From Paracoccaceae bacterium (GTDB lineage Bacteria > Pseudomonadota > Alphaproteobacteria > Rhodobacterales > Rhodobacteraceae): a DNA stretch of 64,000 nucleotides. The stretch is from contig REBU01000075.1 of NCBI GenBank assembly GCA_007692585.1, forward strand, positions 1 to 64,000, in the 5' to 3' direction. The notes below the pieces were generated by a model. The model was not told the origin of the DNA. It searched no databases and saw only the letters and a list, made by a program, of their open reading frames with translations. Shown piece after piece: positions 61,209 to 64,000 of the stretch. The stretch's first letter is position 1. Every line of letters begins with the position of its first letter. Made by a program: the position numbers and the translations under genes.

Positions 61209-64000
61209 GTGCAGTTCAACCGCCTTCGTCTGAATGGTTTCAAGAGCTTTACCGACCCGACGGATCTGGTGATCTATCCGGGGCTGACCGGCGTGGTGGG
61301 GCCCAATGGCTGCGGCAAGTCGAACCTGCTGGAAGCGCTGCGCTGGATCATGGGCGAAAACCGCCCTACAGCGATGCGCGGCGCAGGTATGGAAGATGTG
61401 ATCTTCGCGGGCACAGATACGCGAAATGCCCGCCATTTCGCCGAAGTCAGCCTGCAGATCGACAATAGCGCGCGCCTCGCCCCGGCGGGGTTCAACGATG
61501 CCGACACGCTCGATATCGTCCGCCGCATCACCCGCGACGCGGGCAGCGCCTACAAGATCAACGGCAAGGATGTCCGCGCGCGCGATGTGCAGATGCTCTT
61601 CGCCGATGCCTCGACCGGGGCGCATAGCCCCGCGCTGGTGCGGCAGGGCCAGATCTCGGAGCTGATCAATGCCAAGCCCAAGGCGCGACGCCGGATCCTG
61701 GAAGAAGCCGCCGGGATTTCCGGCCTCTATCAGCGCCGCCATGAGGCCGAATTGCGGCTGCGCGCCACGGAAACCAATCTCGAACGCATCAGCGATGTGA
61801 TCGACCAGCTGGCGGCGCAGCTCGCGACACTCGCCAGGCAAGCCCGGCAGGCGCAGCGCTACCGCGACATCGGCACGCGCCTGCGCCAGACCGAAGGCAT
61901 GCTGCTTTACCGGCGCTGGCGCGAGGCGGATCTGGCCTGCGCCGAGGCCGAGGCCCAGCTGCAAGCCAGCCTGCGCGACAGCAGCGCGGCAGAACGCGCT
62001 GCAATCGAGGCGCAGGCGCTGCGTGCCGAGTTTGAAGCCGCCTTGCCCCCCGCCCGCGAAGAAGATGCCGTGGCGGGTGCGATCCTGCAAAGGCTGGAAG
62101 TCAGCCGCGATACGCTGGCCAGCGAAGACGCCCGCGCCGCAGACACGCTGCGCGCGCTCGAAGCGCGGGTCGCGCAACTGACCAGTGACATCGCGCGCGA
62201 AACCGGGCTGAACACTGACGCTCAGGACATGATCACCCAGCTCAGCCGCGAAGCCGAGCAGATCGCGCAGGCCAGCGACGGGCAGGATGAGCGCGTCGCA
62301 GAAGCGCTGGCTTTGGCATCCGAAGCGGCCTCGGCGCTGCAGGAGCAGGAAGCAGCGCTGGGCGAGGCCACAGAGGATGTCGCTCGGCTGGCCGCCCGGC
62401 ACGGATCAGTGACACGTCAGATCGCAGAGGTGCAGGCAGCATTGTCCAAGGCCGATGCCGCCCGCGACAAGGCCCTGACCACAGGCACCGAGGCGCGCGA
62501 CGCGCTGGCGGAACTCGATGCGCAGCTGGCGCAGGCACAGGACGAGCTGGCCGCGACGCAGGACATGGCCGAAGATGCCGAAGCGGCGCTGGCCGAGTTG
62601 GAGGACACCCGCGCCGACGCGCAGGAACGCGAGGCCGAAGCCCGCGGCGCATTGGCCGAGGCCGAAGGCGCGGCCAGCACGCTGCGCGCGGAGTTTGCCG
62701 CGCTCTCGCGGCTTCTGGAGCGCGATCGCAGCGACGCGGCCCGCATCCTCGATCTGGTGCATGTGACACCGGGGCATGAAGCCGCACTGGGCGCGGCGCT
62801 GGCCGATGATCTGGGCGCACCGCTCGCCGATGGTGGCTCTGGCTGGATCACCCTTGCACAATACCCCGACGCGCAGGCTTTGCCTGCCGGCGTCACTGCC
62901 TTGGGCGCGCATGTCACCGGGCCGGACGCTCTGGCGCGGCGGCTGGCGCAGATCGGCGTTGTGGCGGCGCAAGACGGCCCACGCCTGCAACCTGCGTTGC
63001 GCCCTGGTCAGCGACTTGTGACGCTTGCGGGCGATCTGTGGCGCTGGGACGGGTTGCATCTGGCCGCAAGTGACGCGCCAAGCGCCACGGCCCTGCGCCT
63101 GCAGCAGATGAACCAACGCGCGGCACTGGAACGCGAGCTGACGGAGCGTGAAGCCGCGCTGGAGACGCTGCGCACCGCTTATGCCGCCTGCAAGGCGCGT
63201 CTCGACGATCTGGCCAATGCCGAGCGGCAGGCCCGCGAGGCACGGCGTGCGGCGGAACAGCGTCTGACGGACGCATCGCGGGCCGTGTCGAAGATGGACT
63301 CTGCGCGCGCAGGTGCAGAAAGCCGCGTCGCGGCGACAACCGCGCAGCTTGAACGCCTGACCGCCGAGCGGGGCGATCTGGAACATGCGCTGGGCGATCT
63401 GCGCAGGCAGGAAGGCGAGCTGCCCGCACTCGACGCGCAACGTGCCGAGCTTGACCATCTGCGCATGGCAGTGGAAGCGGCACGCATCGCGATGATGTCC
63501 CGCCGCGCGCAGGCTGATGAGGCGCGGCGCGAAGCTGCGGCGCGCAGCGCGCGGGCGCAGGAGATCACGAAGTCCCTCAGCGGCTGGCAGCACCGGCTGG
63601 ACAGCGCCGACAGCCGCATTGCCGATCTCGATGCGCGCAAAACCGCGACCGAGGCCGAACTGATCGCGGCCCGCCTTGCGCCCGAACAGATTGCCGCGCG
63701 CCGCGCAACGCTTGCTGACGAGATCGAGCGCGCCAGCACGCGTGCAAGCGCTGCGCGCGAGGCGCTCCATGCGGCGGAAACGGCGCTGCGAGCTGCGACG
63801 GACGCCGAACGCGCCGCGGAACGCGCCGCCTCAGAAGCGCGCGAGGGTCGCGCTGTGACCGAGGCCCGGCGCGATGCTGCGCGCGAAAGTGTTTCAGCCG
63901 CCGCCGCCCGCATCGTGGAAGATATGGATTGCGCCCCCGACGCGCTGCTGGCGCAGCTGGACGCCGACCCCGACACCATGCCCGATGCGCGCACAATGGA
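61209..64000 (+). CDS. smc: Chromosome segregation protein SMC, 5' part
   Basis: The first 930 codons of smc; the gene runs off the window. The N-terminal ATPase part has LNGFKSF at 8-14, Walker A GPNGCGKSN at 31-39 and the Q-loop/AAGISG region near 175. A long Ala/Glu/Arg-rich coiled coil follows (about 185-510), a hinge near 510-640 (VHVTPGHEAALGAALADDLG) and the returning coil. The GTG at 61209 follows AAGG by seven bases and matches the family N-terminus. SMC organises and compacts the chromosome with ScpA and ScpB. Coiled-coil composition gives long antisense open frames that are not genes. Confidence 0.95.
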   Translation, partial: MQFNRLRLNGFKSFTDPTDLVIYPGLTGVVGPNGCGKSNLLEALRWIMGENRPTAMRGAGMEDVIFAGTDTRNARHFAEVSLQIDNSARLAPAGFNDADTLDIVRRITRDAGSAYKINGKDVRARDVQMLFADASTGAHSPALVRQGQISELINAKPKARRRILEEAAGISGLYQRRHEAELRLRATETNLERISDVIDQLAAQLATLARQARQAQRYRDIGTRLRQTEGMLLYRRWREADLACAEAEAQLQASLRDSSAAERAAIEAQALRAEFEAALPPAREEDAVAGAILQRLEVSRDTLASEDARAADTLRALEARVAQLTSDIARETGLNTDAQDMITQLSREAEQIAQASDGQDERVAEALALASEAASALQEQEAALGEATEDVARLAARHGSVTRQIAEVQAALSKADAARDKALTTGTEARDALAELDAQLAQAQDELAATQDMAEDAEAALAELEDTRADAQEREAEARGALAEAEGAASTLRAEFAALSRLLERDRSDAARILDLVHVTPGHEAALGAALADDLGAPLADGGSGWITLAQYPDAQALPAGVTALGAHVTGPDALARRLAQIGVVAAQDGPRLQPALRPGQRLVTLAGDLWRWDGLHLAASDAPSATALRLQQMNQRAALERELTEREAALETLRTAYAACKARLDDLANAERQAREARRAAEQRLTDASRAVSKMDSARAGAESRVAATTAQLERLTAERGDLEHALGDLRRQEGELPALDAQRAELDHLRMAVEAARIAMMSRRAQADEARREAAARSARAQEITKSLSGWQHRLDSADSRIADLDARKTATEAELIAARLAPEQIAARRATLADEIERASTRASAAREALHAAETALRAATDAERAAERAASEAREGRAVTEARRDAARESVSAAAARIVEDMDCAPDALLAQLDADPDTMPDARTM

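Noticed and set aside
62406-63994. Long antisense frames inside smc
   Set aside because: They arise from the Ala/Glu/Arg-rich coiled-coil codons of smc and encode repetitive Ser/Ala/Arg-rich peptides.
1-64000. CRISPR arrays, prophage genes, rRNA, replication origin
   Set aside because: No regularly spaced repeats, phage structural genes, rRNA sequence or dnaA-box cluster were seen on reading the window.

Overview
The window looks like part of the chromosome of a GC-rich alphaproteobacterium of the Rhodobacterales (Roseobacter/Rhodobacter type). The evidence is the two TRAP transporter sets, many GGAG/AAGGA ribosome binding sites, a tRNA-Met of the alphaproteobacterial type with encoded CCA, a BKACE-family enzyme and a Caulobacter XylB-like sugar dehydrogenase. 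Housekeeping genes sit only at the edges: the 3' end of a tRNA-Met at the left and the first 930 codons of smc at the right. Almost everything between them is catabolic and transport genes, arranged as self-contained clusters, each with its own regulator.

Region A (0.4-18.1 kb) is an amide or ureide utilisation cluster. It has two divergent EamA-type transporters, an AbrB-family membrane protein, a GntR/FCD repressor, an isochorismatase-fold hydrolase, a five-gene dipeptide-type ABC transporter plus MFS operon, and three amidase-signature enzymes. Two of the amidases are paired with tiny AtzG/GatC-like proteins. A recurring 10-bp palindrome close to TTGTATACAA lies in the intergenic regions in front of nearly every transcription unit here, which suggests one GntR regulon.

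Region B (18.2-32.1 kb) degrades benzoate through catechol. A minus-strand run reads catB, benA, benB, benC, benD and then a complete branched-chain-type ABC importer. A LysR gene and an intradiol dioxygenase gene lie at its far end. The dioxygenase is divergent from a three-gene overlapping operon (SCP2-like protein, alpha/beta hydrolase, BKACE). I suggest that this operon finishes the beta-ketoadipate pathway without a PcaIJ CoA transferase. A second recurring dyad (GGGTAT-N6-ATACCC type) lies in front of both the cat and ben units.

Region C (32.2-38.4 kb) has a D-amino-acid dehydrogenase (DadA-like) behind a clear single-aptamer glycine riboswitch, a MarR regulator, a divergent M20 aminoacylase/hippurate-hydrolase-like gene and a TRAP transporter. 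Together with region B this suggests use of hippurate or another N-acyl amino acid: the amidohydrolase would release benzoate for ben and glycine for the riboswitch to sense.

Region D (38.6-46.4 kb) has an ABC importer of the Fe3+/2-aminoethylphosphonate type followed by a metallophosphoesterase, then a MetOD1-domain protein in tandem with a hybrid histidine kinase, and a truncated IS5-family transposase remnant.

Region E (46.4-59.7 kb) is a sugar oxidation cluster: mutarotase, SDR sugar dehydrogenase, SMP-30 lactonase, IlvD/EDD-type [2Fe-2S] dehydratase, HpcH/HpaI aldolase, aldehyde dehydrogenase, 2-hydroxyacid dehydrogenase and Gfo/Idh oxidoreductase. It is divergent from a TRAP transporter and a LacI regulator. 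The set fits a Dahms-type non-phosphorylating pentose or sugar pathway. Region F (59.8 kb to the end) holds a multi-pass membrane protein of unknown function and smc. Start codons were chosen from ribosome binding sites and family lengths; operon and pathway statements are inference from gene order.
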